The translations under genes and the position numbers were made by a program. The notes beneath the pieces were generated by a model. The model did not search any database and had not been told where the DNA came from. It was given only the letters and a program-made list of their open reading frames with translations. Of a stretch of DNA of 64,000 bases, positions 1 to 7,837 are shown piece after piece. This DNA comes from Clostridiales bacterium (GTDB taxonomy: Bacteria; Bacillota; Clostridia; Christensenellales; Aristaeellaceae), in assembly GCA_015056365.1 (NCBI GenBank), contig SVGM01000009.1, forward strand, positions 1 through 64,000, given 5' to 3'. Positions within the stretch are counted from its first letter, which is position 1; every line of letters begins with the position of its first letter.

Positions 1-38
1 TGACAGGCTAGCGCTCTAACCAACTGAGCTACCGGGCC
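1..38 (-). tRNA. trnD: tRNA-Asp(GTC), 3' part missing
   Basis: Only the 5' half is in the window. Read on the minus strand it has a 7-base acceptor strand GGCCCGG, then TA, a D-arm of GCTC...GAGC around AGTTGGTTA, and the start of an anticodon loop CTGTCA, giving anticodon GTC (Asp). It is the last tRNA of a four-gene leftward cluster and is cut by the window edge, so the T-arm and CCA end cannot be checked. Confidence 0.85.
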
Positions 39-44
39 GTAAGC

Positions 45-121
45 TGGTGGGCCTTCAGGGACTTGAACCCGGGACCAACCGGTTATGAGCCGGCCGCTCT
101 GACCAACTGAGCTAAAGGCCC
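45..121 (-). tRNA. trnM: tRNA-Met(CAT), elongator type
   Basis: A complete 77-nt cloverleaf with encoded CCA. Acceptor GGGCCTT pairs with AAGGCCC, the T-arm carries GGTTCAAGTCC, and the anticodon loop CTCATAA gives CAT. The first pair is G-C, unlike initiator tRNA, which starts with an unpaired C, so this is elongator Met; a lysidine-modified Ile tRNA also has CAT and cannot be excluded by sequence reading alone. Confidence 0.88.
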
Positions 122-138
122 ATAATTGAAGGGGAAAA

Positions 139-213
139 TGGTGACTCCTAGGGGATTCGAACCCCTGTAGCCGCCGTGAAAGGGCGGTGTCTTAACCACT
201 TGACCAAGGAGCC
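139..213 (-). tRNA. trnE: tRNA-Glu(TTC)
   Basis: A complete 75-nt cloverleaf with encoded CCA. Acceptor GGCTCCT pairs with AGGAGTC (one G-T wobble), the T-arm contains GGTTCGAATCC, and the anticodon loop CTTTCAC gives TTC. It sits 17 nt from the Met tRNA and 21 nt from the Pro tRNA, consistent with processing from one precursor. Confidence 0.93.
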
Positions 214-234
214 ACAGTGAGGTGCCGGGTATTT

Positions 235-311
235 TGGTCGGGGTGAAGGGATTCGAACCCCCGGCCCCATGCTCCCAAAGCACGTGCGCTACCAGACTGC
301 GCTACACCCCG
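235..311 (-). tRNA. trnP: tRNA-Pro(TGG)
   Basis: A complete 77-nt cloverleaf with encoded CCA; acceptor CGGGGTG pairs with CACCCCG, the T-arm carries GGTTCGAATCC, and the anticodon loop TTGGGAG gives TGG. It is the first gene of the leftward tRNA operon, 26 nt downstream of the probable transcription start. Confidence 0.93.
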
Positions 312-343
312 TTCGTGTCGTGCCCACTCAGGCGACGCTGATT

Positions 344-372
344 ATGATACCCGATTGTCCCTTGTTTGTCAA
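344..372 (-). promoter_or_regulatory. promoter of the Pro-Glu-Met-Asp tRNA operon
   Basis: On the minus strand a perfect -35 TTGACA (372-367) is followed after exactly 17 nt by TATCAT (349-344). The expected start is near 337, leaving a 26-nt leader before tRNA-Pro. The stretch 312-675 has no gene and holds this promoter and the divergent nrdD control region. Confidence 0.8.
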
Positions 373-406
373 CCCCCTTTTTTACTTTTCTCAAAAAAAA
401 TTGCAG

Positions 407-430
407 ACAACAATATTTTGTTGTGGAAAA
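407..430. promoter_or_regulatory. upstream palindrome and overlapping DnaA-box-like site
   Basis: 407-424 is a 7-bp inverted repeat (ACAACAA, 4-nt centre, TTGTTGT) whose CAATAT core matches the two NrdR-type boxes near the nrdD promoter. Overlapping its right arm, 422-430 reads TTTTCCACA on the minus strand, fitting the relaxed DnaA-box consensus. A weaker relative, ACAACATATTGA, begins at 442. Whether any is bound is inference. Confidence 0.4.
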
Positions 431-540
431 CCGCACAAATCACAACATATTGATAGCCCACCTATCGCCAAAAACGTCGTATTCTATCGCTTTTTGATTC
501 TTCCGAGATGTGGATATACACCCGATGTGTATCCTCAAAA

Positions 541-589
541 ACAACAATATTTAGTATTGACTTATCCATGTATACACAATATAATGTTA
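541..589. promoter_or_regulatory. tandem NrdR-type operator boxes
   Basis: Two related AT-rich boxes, about 541-558 (core CAATAT) and 574-589 (ACACAATATAATGTTA), have equivalent core bases 32 bp apart, close to three helical turns. NrdR, the repressor of ribonucleotide reductase operons in most bacteria, is known to bind paired 16-bp boxes spaced this way. The left box touches the -35 and the right box covers the -10 of the nrdD promoter, the layout expected for repression. Confidence 0.75.
557..585 (+). promoter_or_regulatory. nrdD promoter
   Basis: TTGACT (557-562), a 17-nt spacer and a perfect TATAAT (580-585). Transcription should start near 592, giving a leader of about 84 nt before the nrdD start. 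The elements are interleaved with the two NrdR-type boxes. Confidence 0.85.
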
Positions 590-675
590 TAGCTCGCCCA
601 AACGAGTGTTGCTTGTGACCCATCACAGTACCTGTTCTGTTTACACATTGTCTACATACACAAAGGAGCATGCAA

Positions 676-3003
676 ATGATTACTTCCATTAAAAAGCGCG
701 ACGGTCGCGTCGTTCCCTTCGATCAAGGGAAGATCGAGCAGGCCATCGAAAAAGCTTTCATGGCCAGCGGTAGCCGCAAGAGCACCGATACCGCTCACGA
801 ACTTGCTAATCAGGTCGTCAACGAAGTGGAGCGCGACGAAAACGTCGACTCCATCCCTACGGTCGAGCAGGTGCAGGACACCGTCGAGCGCGTCCTGATC
901 GAAAAGGGCTTCGTCCGTTCTGCCAAGGCCTACATCCTCTATCGCGCTGAGCGCAGCCGCGTGCGCGAAATGAACACCCGCCTGATGAAGGTGTTCGAGG
1001 ACATCACTTACAAAGACGCTGTGGACAGCGACATCAAGCGCGAAAACGCCAACATCAATGGCGACACTGCCATGGGCAGCATGCTCAAGTTCGGCAGCGA
1101 AGGCGCCAAGCAGTTCTACAATATGTATGTGCTGGATCCCCGCTTCTCCAAGGCGCACAGCGAGGGTGACATCCACATCCACGACCTTGACTTCTACACC
1201 CTGACCACCACCTGCTGCCAGATCGACCTGCTGGACCTGTTCCACAACGGCTTCTCCACCGGTCATGGCGTGCTTCGTGAGCCCAACGACATCTACAGCT
1301 ACTCTGCCTTGGCCTGCATCGCTATTCAGGCCAACCAGAACGATCAGCACGGCGGCCAGAGTGTGGTCAACTTCGACTACGGCATGGCTCCCGGTGTGCA
1401 GAAGACCTACTACAAGCGCTTCCGCGATAACCTTGCCCGGGCCATGGAGCTGCTGGGCGGCCTGGAAGACGCTGCCGACAAGGCCCGTGAAATCCTTGCT
1501 CAGCTGGAAGAGGAAGGCCTGGGTCAGCCCCATTTGGCAGACGACGCCGATTACGACGCCGCGCTGAACCAGAAGCTGATCGCCGCTATGAACTGTGACG
1601 AAACCGTCGCTGCCAAGGTGATCGACTTCGTACGTTCCCACGCGCATGCCGAAACCGACAAGGCCACTTATCAGGCCATGGAGGCTCTGATCCACAACCT
1701 GAATACCATGAACAGCCGTGCCGGCGCTCAGGTTCCCTTCTCCTCCATCAACTATGGCATGGACACCTCTCCCGAAGGCCGCATGGTTATGCGCAACGTG
1801 ATGCTGGCCACCGAGGCTGGTCTGGGCAACGGCGAGACTCCTATCTTCCCCATCCAGATCTTCCGCGTCAAGGAAGGCGTCAGCTTTAACCCTGGCGATC
1901 CCAACTATGACCTGTACCGCCTGGCCATCCGTACCAGCGCCAAGCGCCTTTTCCCCAACTTCAGCTTCGTGGACGCCCCCTTCAACCTGCAGTACTACAA
2001 GGAAGGCCATCCCGAAACCGAAATCGCCTACATGGGCTGCCGTACCCGCGTCATCGGCAACGTTTACGATCCCGAGCGTCAGGTTTCCCCCCGCCGCGGC
2101 AACCTGAGCTTTACCTCCATCAACCTGCCCCGCATCGCTATCAAGGCCAAGGGTGACATTACTTGGTTCTTTGAGGAATTGGAGCGTACCATGGATCTGG
2201 TTCGCGACCAGCTGCTGGAACGTCTGGAGATCATCTCCAAGAAGAAGGTTCGCAACTTCCCCTTCCTGATGGGCGAGGGCGTGTGGATCGACAGCGAGAA
2301 CCTGGACTGGGATGACAGCGTGGCCGAAGTGCTCAAGCACGGCACCCTGTCCATCGGCTTCATCGGTCTGGCGGAAACGTTGGTCGCCCTGCGCGGCAAG
2401 CACCACGGCGAGGATCCCAGCAGCCAGAACCTGGGTCTGGAGATTGTCGGTGCCATCCGCAACTACTGCGATGAGCAGAGCAAGAAGTACAAGCTGAACT
2501 TCACCTGCCTTGCCACCCCCGCCGAAGGCCTCAGCGGCCGCTTTGTCCGCATCGACAAGGAAAAGTTCGGCGTTATCAAGGGCATCACCGATCGGGACTA
2601 CTACACCAACTCCTTCCATGTACCGGTGTACTACGCCACCAGCGCCTTTGACAAGATCCGTCTGGAAGCGCCCTACCATGCGCTGACCAACGCTGGCCAC
2701 ATCTCCTACATCGAGATGGACGGTGACCCCACCCAGAACCTGGATGCCTTCGAAAAGGTGGTTCGCTACATGCACGATCAGGGCATCGGCTACGGCAGCA
2801 TCAACCACCCCGTGGACCGCGACCCCGACTGTGGCTACAACGGCATCATCGGCGACAGCTGCCCCAAGTGCGGCCGCAAGGAAGAAGATGGTCATCCCTT
2901 TGACCGCATCCGCCGCATCACCGGCTACTTGGTGGGCAACCTGAACCGCTTCAACAACGCCAAGCGCAAAGAAGAAAGCGAGCGCGTCAAGCACAGCATC
3001 TAA
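676..3003 (+). CDS. nrdD: anaerobic ribonucleoside-triphosphate reductase (class III)
   Basis: This 775-residue protein would reduce ribonucleoside triphosphates to deoxy forms without oxygen, using a glycyl radical and formate. An ATP-cone occupies roughly residues 1-90 and gives allosteric control. The C-terminus carries a zinc site (CPKC plus an upstream Cys pair) and the glycyl-radical motif RRITGYLVG, with Gly750 as the probable radical site. Length is near the family norm. The start at 676 was chosen because AAGGAG lies 7-8 nt upstream; the ATG at 670 is too close to it. The activase NrdG, needed to make the radical, is not encoded next to it. Operator boxes upstream indicate NrdR repression. 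Confidence 0.96.
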   Translation: MITSIKKRDGRVVPFDQGKIEQAIEKAFMASGSRKSTDTAHELANQVVNEVERDENVDSIPTVEQVQDTVERVLIEKGFVRSAKAYILYRAERSRVREMNTRLMKVFEDITYKDAVDSDIKRENANINGDTAMGSMLKFGSEGAKQFYNMYVLDPRFSKAHSEGDIHIHDLDFYTLTTTCCQIDLLDLFHNGFSTGHGVLREPNDIYSYSALACIAIQANQNDQHGGQSVVNFDYGMAPGVQKTYYKRFRDNLARAMELLGGLEDAADKAREILAQLEEEGLGQPHLADDADYDAALNQKLIAAMNCDETVAAKVIDFVRSHAHAETDKATYQAMEALIHNLNTMNSRAGAQVPFSSINYGMDTSPEGRMVMRNVMLATEAGLGNGETPIFPIQIFRVKEGVSFNPGDPNYDLYRLAIRTSAKRLFPNFSFVDAPFNLQYYKEGHPETEIAYMGCRTRVIGNVYDPERQVSPRRGNLSFTSINLPRIAIKAKGDITWFFEELERTMDLVRDQLLERLEIISKKKVRNFPFLMGEGVWIDSENLDWDDSVAEVLKHGTLSIGFIGLAETLVALRGKHHGEDPSSQNLGLEIVGAIRNYCDEQSKKYKLNFTCLATPAEGLSGRFVRIDKEKFGVIKGITDRDYYTNSFHVPVYYATSAFDKIRLEAPYHALTNAGHISYIEMDGDPTQNLDAFEKVVRYMHDQGIGYGSINHPVDRDPDCGYNGIIGDSCPKCGRKEEDGHPFDRIRRITGYLVGNLNRFNNAKRKEESERVKHSI

Positions 3004-3024
3004 CATCACAATATTTCCAATGTG

Positions 3025-3082
3025 AAAACGCCTTTTTCTGTGAACAATTGCTTCTGAAGCATGACACAGAAAGAGGCGTTTT
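3025..3082 (+). terminator. nrdD terminator overlapping the spoIVB ribosome binding site
   Basis: An 18-base inverted repeat with few mismatches (AAAACGCC... at 3025-3042 against ...GGCGTTTT at 3065-3082) with a 22-nt loop ends in TTTT. The downstream arm includes AAGAGG (3071-3076), the only good Shine-Dalgarno sequence for spoIVB, whose ATG starts two bases after the stem. Confidence 0.75.
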
Positions 3083-3083
3083 A

Positions 3084-4349
3084 ATGCATTTCCGCAAACC
3101 ATACCCGACTCGGGCCCGCAGGATGACAGGCTGGCTTCTCAGCGCGCTGCTGCTGGCTATCCATTTTTCTCCCCAGGCGACCCTGCTGCGCACCCTGCCC
3201 GACTCCCTGAGCATCGCCGCCGGACAGCAGCTCTCCCTTTCCGCAGCATTCCCCCTGAAAATCGCGCTACAAGGGGATTCTTTGCCTGCCGGATCCAGCA
3301 CCGACCAAACCCTCGCCAACGCGTCTTCCGCCCCCTCTACAGCCACCATCAGCCTGTTTGGGCTGCTTCCGCTGAAGGAGGTGACCGTGGATGTACAGGA
3401 TGACCTGCGCCTGCACCCGGGCGGGCAGGCAGTAGGGGTGGCGCTGCACACCCACGGCGTACTGGTGGTGGGCACCAGCGATCTGACCGGCACCGTCAGT
3501 CCGGCGCGGGTGGCCGGATTGAAGCCGGGCGACCTGATCACCCAGGTGGGTGACGACATCGTGGAAAGCACCGACATGCTGACCCAAATGGTAGCCGCTG
3601 CAGGAGAAACCGCCCTGCCGCTCACCGTCCTTCGCGGTGAAAGCACCCTGTCGCTGACCCTGACCCCCCGCAAGGACACCCAGACCGGTTCCTACCGCAT
3701 CGGTGCCTGGGTGCGGGACAGCACCGCAGGCGTGGGAACCCTGTCTTTCTACGGCGAGGTCAGCCCCGGCGAAGGCATGCGCTACGGCGCGCTGGGTCAC
3801 GCCATCACCGACGCGGATACCCAGCAGCTGCTCACTGTAGGCCACGGCGAGATCATGACCGCCGACGTGGTGGACGTGCGCAAGGGACAATCCGGCTATC
3901 CCGGAGAGCTGAAGGGCAGTTTCCTGCGCCAGCAACACGTGTTGGGCGGGATCCGCATCAACAACCGTTTTGGCATCTACGGTGCGCTGTCGGAGCTGCC
4001 CGCACACCCGCTCTACCCCGACGGTCTGCCCATTGGGCGCAGGGATGCGGTGCACACCGGCAAAGCCACGATTCTTTCTACCGTCGATGCAGGCGGCATG
4101 AAGGAATATGACGTGGAGATCGTGGAAGTCAATCGGCAGAGCCAGCCTGCCCAGCGCAGCATGGTGGTGAAGGTTGTGGATGAGGAGTTGCTCAGCAAAA
4201 CCGGTGGCATCGTCCAGGGGATGTCCGGCAGCCCCATCATTCAAGACGGGCGGCTGATCGGGGCGGTGACCCATGTGTTTGTGAACGACCCTACCATGGG
4301 GTATGGGCTGTATATTGAGTGGATGCTGGAGGAATGCGGTAAAACATAA
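3084..4349 (+). CDS. spoIVB: SpoIVB serine peptidase (S55), sporulation checkpoint
   Basis: SpoIVB is secreted by the forespore into the space between forespore and mother cell, where it cleaves SpoIVFA and so releases the pro-sigma-K protease. This 421-residue copy has an N-terminal membrane/signal segment (about 14-32), a PDZ domain (about 105-195, including GLKPGDLI) and a C-terminal S55 peptidase domain. GHAITD (His239, Asp243) and GMSGSP (Ser383) supply the expected catalytic residues, and HVFVNDPTMGYG matches the family's signature tail. I use the ATG at 3084 because AAGAGG lies 7 nt upstream; an earlier in-frame TTG at 3048 has no such site. Confidence 0.95.
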   Translation: MHFRKPYPTRARRMTGWLLSALLLAIHFSPQATLLRTLPDSLSIAAGQQLSLSAAFPLKIALQGDSLPAGSSTDQTLANASSAPSTATISLFGLLPLKEVTVDVQDDLRLHPGGQAVGVALHTHGVLVVGTSDLTGTVSPARVAGLKPGDLITQVGDDIVESTDMLTQMVAAAGETALPLTVLRGESTLSLTLTPRKDTQTGSYRIGAWVRDSTAGVGTLSFYGEVSPGEGMRYGALGHAITDADTQQLLTVGHGEIMTADVVDVRKGQSGYPGELKGSFLRQQHVLGGIRINNRFGIYGALSELPAHPLYPDGLPIGRRDAVHTGKATILSTVDAGGMKEYDVEIVEVNRQSQPAQRSMVVKVVDEELLSKTGGIVQGMSGSPIIQDGRLIGAVTHVFVNDPTMGYGLYIEWMLEECGKT

Positions 4350-4376
4350 GCAGGGGCGGCACAGCCCCTGCTTTTT
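4350..4376 (+). terminator. spoIVB terminator
   Basis: An 8-bp perfect GC-rich stem GCAGGGGC/GCCCCTGC with a 6-nt loop, followed by TTTTT at 4372-4376. It lies directly after the spoIVB stop codon and separates it from the convergent membrane-protein operon. Confidence 0.92.
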
Positions 4377-4409
4377 CGGTTGACTTGCCCTGAGCAGGAG
4401 CACATTGGC

Positions 4410-5600
4410 TTATTTCAAAAACTCTCCTGCTTCTTGCTCAGTGACCTCATGGTCGCTGTAACGGGCACGCTCGTAAATGTGAGCGGAATGATCATTCAGG
4501 GTCTCGCGGGCGGTATGGCTTTGGAGCCATTCGGGGTGCTTTGCGCGCAGCTGGCCATAGTGGGCGCGGATGCGTTCCCGAGGAGGCAGGGCAGCCAGTT
4601 CCCTTGCGGAGACTCTGTGTTGCCGCGTTCTTGTGAGAACATAGTGTTCTTTCCCTTGCGTTCTGGTATCCTGCACTTCGTCCACATAGTCCTCGGTGAC
4701 AGAGGCAGCATAGCTTTGCAAGCGGTGAAACAGCCAGCGCACCAGCACGCACAATTTTTTCCACAGCTTCTTCACCGCCCAAGCCAAAAGCACAACCACC
4801 ACAACGGCGGTCAACCCCAACAGGATTCGTTCCATCCATAGGGCAAATGCGCTGGGAGGCGTTCCTTCACCCAGAATACTCATATTCATCGTGTCGCTGT
4901 CCGGCTTGCTGTCCGTCACTTCCCGTATCGCCTGCAGCGAGAAAAGCCAGCGGATCACTGCATTCACTGCCTGCCGCAACCATTCCCACAGGGATTCCAG
5001 CAGCTTGCGTAACGTAGGAATGAGGGAGATCAGCAGCGCCGTGCCCAGCATCATCCAGATAATGGCCCGGTTTCTGCGGCGAATGATCTGCGGCACACCT
5101 TTGCCGTCAGGCATGGCGGAAACAAGACTGTATCCGTTCAGGGTCATCAGCGCCACAGCCAGGAAAATGATCAGGCTTATCAAAAGGGGCGTTTGAGCCG
5201 ACGAATACACTGTATCGCGCATCGCCTTCTCCATCAGGTTCAGGTAAATCTGGGCCAGGGTATGAATACACAAGCCGCCAAAAACGGCTGCATACGTCAA
5301 GGCATCCCGAGCAGGCAATGTCGCAAACAGCAGGATGGTATAGGCCAGCGCTGTGACCAGCACCACCACCTGGGGCAAGCCTGCGATCCCGGCAGCCAGT
5401 ATCCCCATCGACAGCGCAATGGCCACAAGCAGCCTGTGTTTTCCGGGCAGCAGCATGCATACGCCAGCTGCCAACAGGTAGGCCAGCGGCATGAGCATCA
5501 GCTGGGGCACACCGTTGCCACAGCCAAGCAAAACAGGCAGAGGAGCCGTGCCTGCGGCCAGCAGAAGCGGCGTCGCAAGGCGTTCCCATTTAGGATTCAC
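4410..5600 (-). CDS. membrane protein with DUF4129-like C-terminal tail
   Basis: This 396-residue polytopic protein has about seven hydrophobic segments in residues 10-210, a further one near 255-285, and a cytosolic tail. The tail contains REREIRAHY-like and YERARYSDHEVTEQEA sequence typical of DUF4129, usually found C-terminal to transglutaminase domains in MoxR-DUF58 operons. No transglutaminase domain is present here. GTG start at 5600, preceded by GGAGGAGGG, overlaps the DUF58 gene by 11 bp, so translation is probably coupled. Function unknown; a membrane partner in MoxR-dependent assembly of surface or metal-binding proteins is the family-level guess. Confidence 0.7.
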   Translation of the reverse strand: MNPKWERLATPLLLAAGTAPLPVLLGCGNGVPQLMLMPLAYLLAAGVCMLLPGKHRLLVAIALSMGILAAGIAGLPQVVVLVTALAYTILLFATLPARDALTYAAVFGGLCIHTLAQIYLNLMEKAMRDTVYSSAQTPLLISLIIFLAVALMTLNGYSLVSAMPDGKGVPQIIRRRNRAIIWMMLGTALLISLIPTLRKLLESLWEWLRQAVNAVIRWLFSLQAIREVTDSKPDSDTMNMSILGEGTPPSAFALWMERILLGLTAVVVVVLLAWAVKKLWKKLCVLVRWLFHRLQSYAASVTEDYVDEVQDTRTQGKEHYVLTRTRQHRVSARELAALPPRERIRAHYGQLRAKHPEWLQSHTARETLNDHSAHIYERARYSDHEVTEQEAGEFLK

Positions 5601-6672
5601 GGCGACCCTCCTCCCTGTCCAACAGGTGCAGCTGCACTGTATTGCCCGCGTCGCGCAGCGCCTGCATCTTCACCTGAATCTCCGGGCTTTCGTAAACGGA
5701 AAGGATCAGAATATCCATGCCTGTAAAAGTCATTACCTCATCCAGGAAGTTGGTGAAGCGCTTTACAAAGCGCACCTGCAGCCTTGCCATGGCCGCCAGA
5801 AGTTCCTCTTCCCCTATACTGGTTCCGGGAGGGAAAATGACGCATTTGTCTTGATCCTTCAGAGGCATACTGGCGCCAAATCCGCAATTCACGCCCCGAC
5901 GCATCGCCTCCACGCACAGGGTGGCGGCGACTGAAATAGCATACTCCACCGGTCCCTGCTCATAGTCCATCAGGTCGCCCCACTGGTGGCTGCTCAACTG
6001 GCTGTTGATGATAACCATCAAACGGGTATCGGCGGTAAAGTCATGGGTACGCACCTGCAATTCGCCTGTGCGGGCAGTGGCCGCCCAGTGGATATCCCGC
6101 ACATGATCACCCTGATGATAAGGGCGCAGACCGTCAACAAGAAAGGGATCCTGCAAAAGCCGCCGGTGCACGGTGATTTCGCCCAGCAGGCGATACAAAG
6201 GCTTGGGCATCTCCTCTGGCTGAAGCAGTCTTGGATAGACCAAAATAGGCGCAGAAAGATTCTGTTCGCAGCTGGCGCAGGCCAAGCCCAACAGATCGCC
6301 AGCAGTAATGGTGACATTGCCAATGTCGTATGCGCCCCTGTGCAAAAGCCGCACCTTATGCCGCCGGGTGATCTGCTGATAGGGCATGAGCATGAACAGG
6401 CTGCGGTGGTACATGTCACCGCTGACTTTCAGGTTATCCTGCCTGCCGAAACGCAGATGCCGGGAGATGCGGGATTCCATCCGAAGCCAGGGCACCAGCA
6501 GCGGACGGTCGTTACGGACAACCTCAACGACCTCCACGGTGTCTCCTTCATACGCGCAGGGCACCGAAAACCGCCGCTGGCACTGCATCCCCTTAAGGGC
6601 AAAGCCGCGCAGCACCAGATCGAACAGCAGGTTCATAACGGCCAAAACAAATAAGATCACCAGCGCGTTCAT
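5590..6672 (-). CDS. DUF58 domain protein (vWA-like) of the MoxR operon
   Basis: The 360-residue product begins with a hydrophobic segment (about 3-25) and carries the DUF58 signature near the middle: GLRPYHQGDHVRDIHW followed by ARTGELQVRTHD. DUF58 proteins resemble von Willebrand A domains and act with MoxR AAA+ ATPases in poorly understood assembly or chaperone systems. The start overlaps the MoxR stop by an ATGA and the stop overlaps the next gene, so all three genes are translationally linked. Confidence 0.88.
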   Translation of the reverse strand: MNALVILFVLAVMNLLFDLVLRGFALKGMQCQRRFSVPCAYEGDTVEVVEVVRNDRPLLVPWLRMESRISRHLRFGRQDNLKVSGDMYHRSLFMLMPYQQITRRHKVRLLHRGAYDIGNVTITAGDLLGLACASCEQNLSAPILVYPRLLQPEEMPKPLYRLLGEITVHRRLLQDPFLVDGLRPYHQGDHVRDIHWAATARTGELQVRTHDFTADTRLMVIINSQLSSHQWGDLMDYEQGPVEYAISVAATLCVEAMRRGVNCGFGASMPLKDQDKCVIFPPGTSIGEEELLAAMARLQVRFVKRFTNFLDEVMTFTGMDILILSVYESPEIQVKMQALRDAGNTVQLHLLDREEGRRES

Positions 6673-7613
6673 GGTGCATCCTCAGTGGGAACAGGGAGGG
6701 ATCGCAACGTTTCGCGGATGAAATCTGCCCCGCTTTGTCCGTGCAGGCCTCGCATCACCAGGCGGTGAGCCAGCACCGGAACCGCCAGCTCCTTTACATC
6801 ATCCGGAATCACGTAGTCTCTACCCCGTATAGCCGCCAGGGCTTGGCTGGCGCGCATCAGGCTGAGCATCGCACGGGGAGAAGGGCCAAGCCGCACCACA
6901 TTGGCGTCGCGGGTTGCCTCGCACAGGGCGGCAATATAATCCATCACCGGTGCAGACACCTGACACGTTCCGTACAGTGCCTGAGCCTTGGCAAGCTCTG
7001 CCGCCTCGGCTACAGGGCAAAGATCCGCCAGAGGCTGGTTTTGCTGGAAGCGGACAAGCATAGCCAGGGCTTCCTCCCGGGTGGGATACCCCAGGGATAA
7101 CTGCATCAGAAAACGATCCAGCTGTGCCTCCGGCAACGGGAAGGTACCCTGGGTTTCCACAGGGTTCTGAGTGGCGATCACCAGGAAAGGCGCATCCAGA
7201 GGATAGGTCGTTCCGCCTTCGGTTATCTGACGTTCCTCCATGCACTCCAGCAGAGCGCTCTGGGTACGGGGCGTAGCACGGTTGATCTCATCTGCCAGAA
7301 AAATATGACAGAACACCGGCCCGGGTACAAACTCGAACCCGCCGGTTTTTTGCCGGAACACCCGGGTACCGGTCACATCTGAGGGCAGCAGGTCAGGGGT
7401 GAACTGCACGCGAGCAAACTTTCCGCCTACAGAGCGGACCAGCGCTTTGGCCATGGTGGTTTTGCCGGTGCCGGGCACGTCCTCCAGCAGCACATGGCCG
7501 CCGCAAATCACGCAGGCCAGTACAAGTTCAATCTCCTTTTCCTTGCCAATAATCACCTTCTGTACATTTTGTGCAATCTTCCGGGCAAGGGACGCGATGT
7601 CGGAATAAATCAT
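6669..7613 (-). CDS. MoxR-family AAA+ ATPase
   Basis: A 314-residue AAA+ ATPase with Walker A GTGKTT (in LLEDVPGTGKTTMAKAL), Walker B IFLADEIN, sensor-1 IATQNP and an arginine-rich C-terminal lid (GPSPRAMLSLMRASQAL). MoxR proteins are thought to act as chaperones with DUF58/vWA partners, here encoded immediately downstream. The start at 7613 is set by AGGAGA 8 nt upstream; 56 in-frame codons before it have no conserved character. A sigma-A promoter lies 33 bp upstream. Confidence 0.93.
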   Translation of the reverse strand: MIYSDIASLARKIAQNVQKVIIGKEKEIELVLACVICGGHVLLEDVPGTGKTTMAKALVRSVGGKFARVQFTPDLLPSDVTGTRVFRQKTGGFEFVPGPVFCHIFLADEINRATPRTQSALLECMEERQITEGGTTYPLDAPFLVIATQNPVETQGTFPLPEAQLDRFLMQLSLGYPTREEALAMLVRFQQNQPLADLCPVAEAAELAKAQALYGTCQVSAPVMDYIAALCEATRDANVVRLGPSPRAMLSLMRASQALAAIRGRDYVIPDDVKELAVPVLAHRLVMRGLHGQSGADFIRETLRSLPVPTEDAP

Positions 7614-7645
7614 GCGGTTATCTCCTGTCCAAACAACTTTTTTCC

Positions 7646-7674
7646 ACAATAACACGTTTGCATATATCTGTCCA
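7646..7674 (-). promoter_or_regulatory. promoter of the moxR operon
   Basis: Minus strand TGGACA (7674-7669), 17-nt spacer, TATTGT (7651-7646). The start would be near 7639, about 26 nt before the moxR ATG. A TTTTCCACA site (7640-7648 on the plus strand) overlaps the -10. Confidence 0.55.
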
Positions 7675-7710
7675 GCATAAAAGCCACCGCGAGGCGGCCC
7701 GACCATCAGC

Positions 7711-7744
7711 AAAGGCCGTGTTCCTTTTGGGAAACACGGCCTTT
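7711..7744 (-). terminator. hairpin after the D-aminoacylase-like gene
   Basis: AAAGGCCGTGTTYCC arms pair across a short AAAA loop. It lies about 94 bp beyond the stop of the gene ending at 7838. The uridine tail is only TTT within the stem, so termination may be weak; it also separates that gene from the moxR promoter. Confidence 0.6.
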
Positions 7745-7837
7745 GTTCATTGTACATATCCTCTGGGAATATGCATTGCAAGGGATCTGCTCCGACACAG
7801 GGCGAATGTTTTTTCTCAATACCGTCGCCCGGGCTGT

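Noticed and set aside
652-3102. 816-codon open frame opposite nrdD
   Set aside because: It mirrors the codon pattern of a clearly real gene, lacks a ribosome site and has a low-complexity Val/Ala/His-rich product; a compositional shadow.
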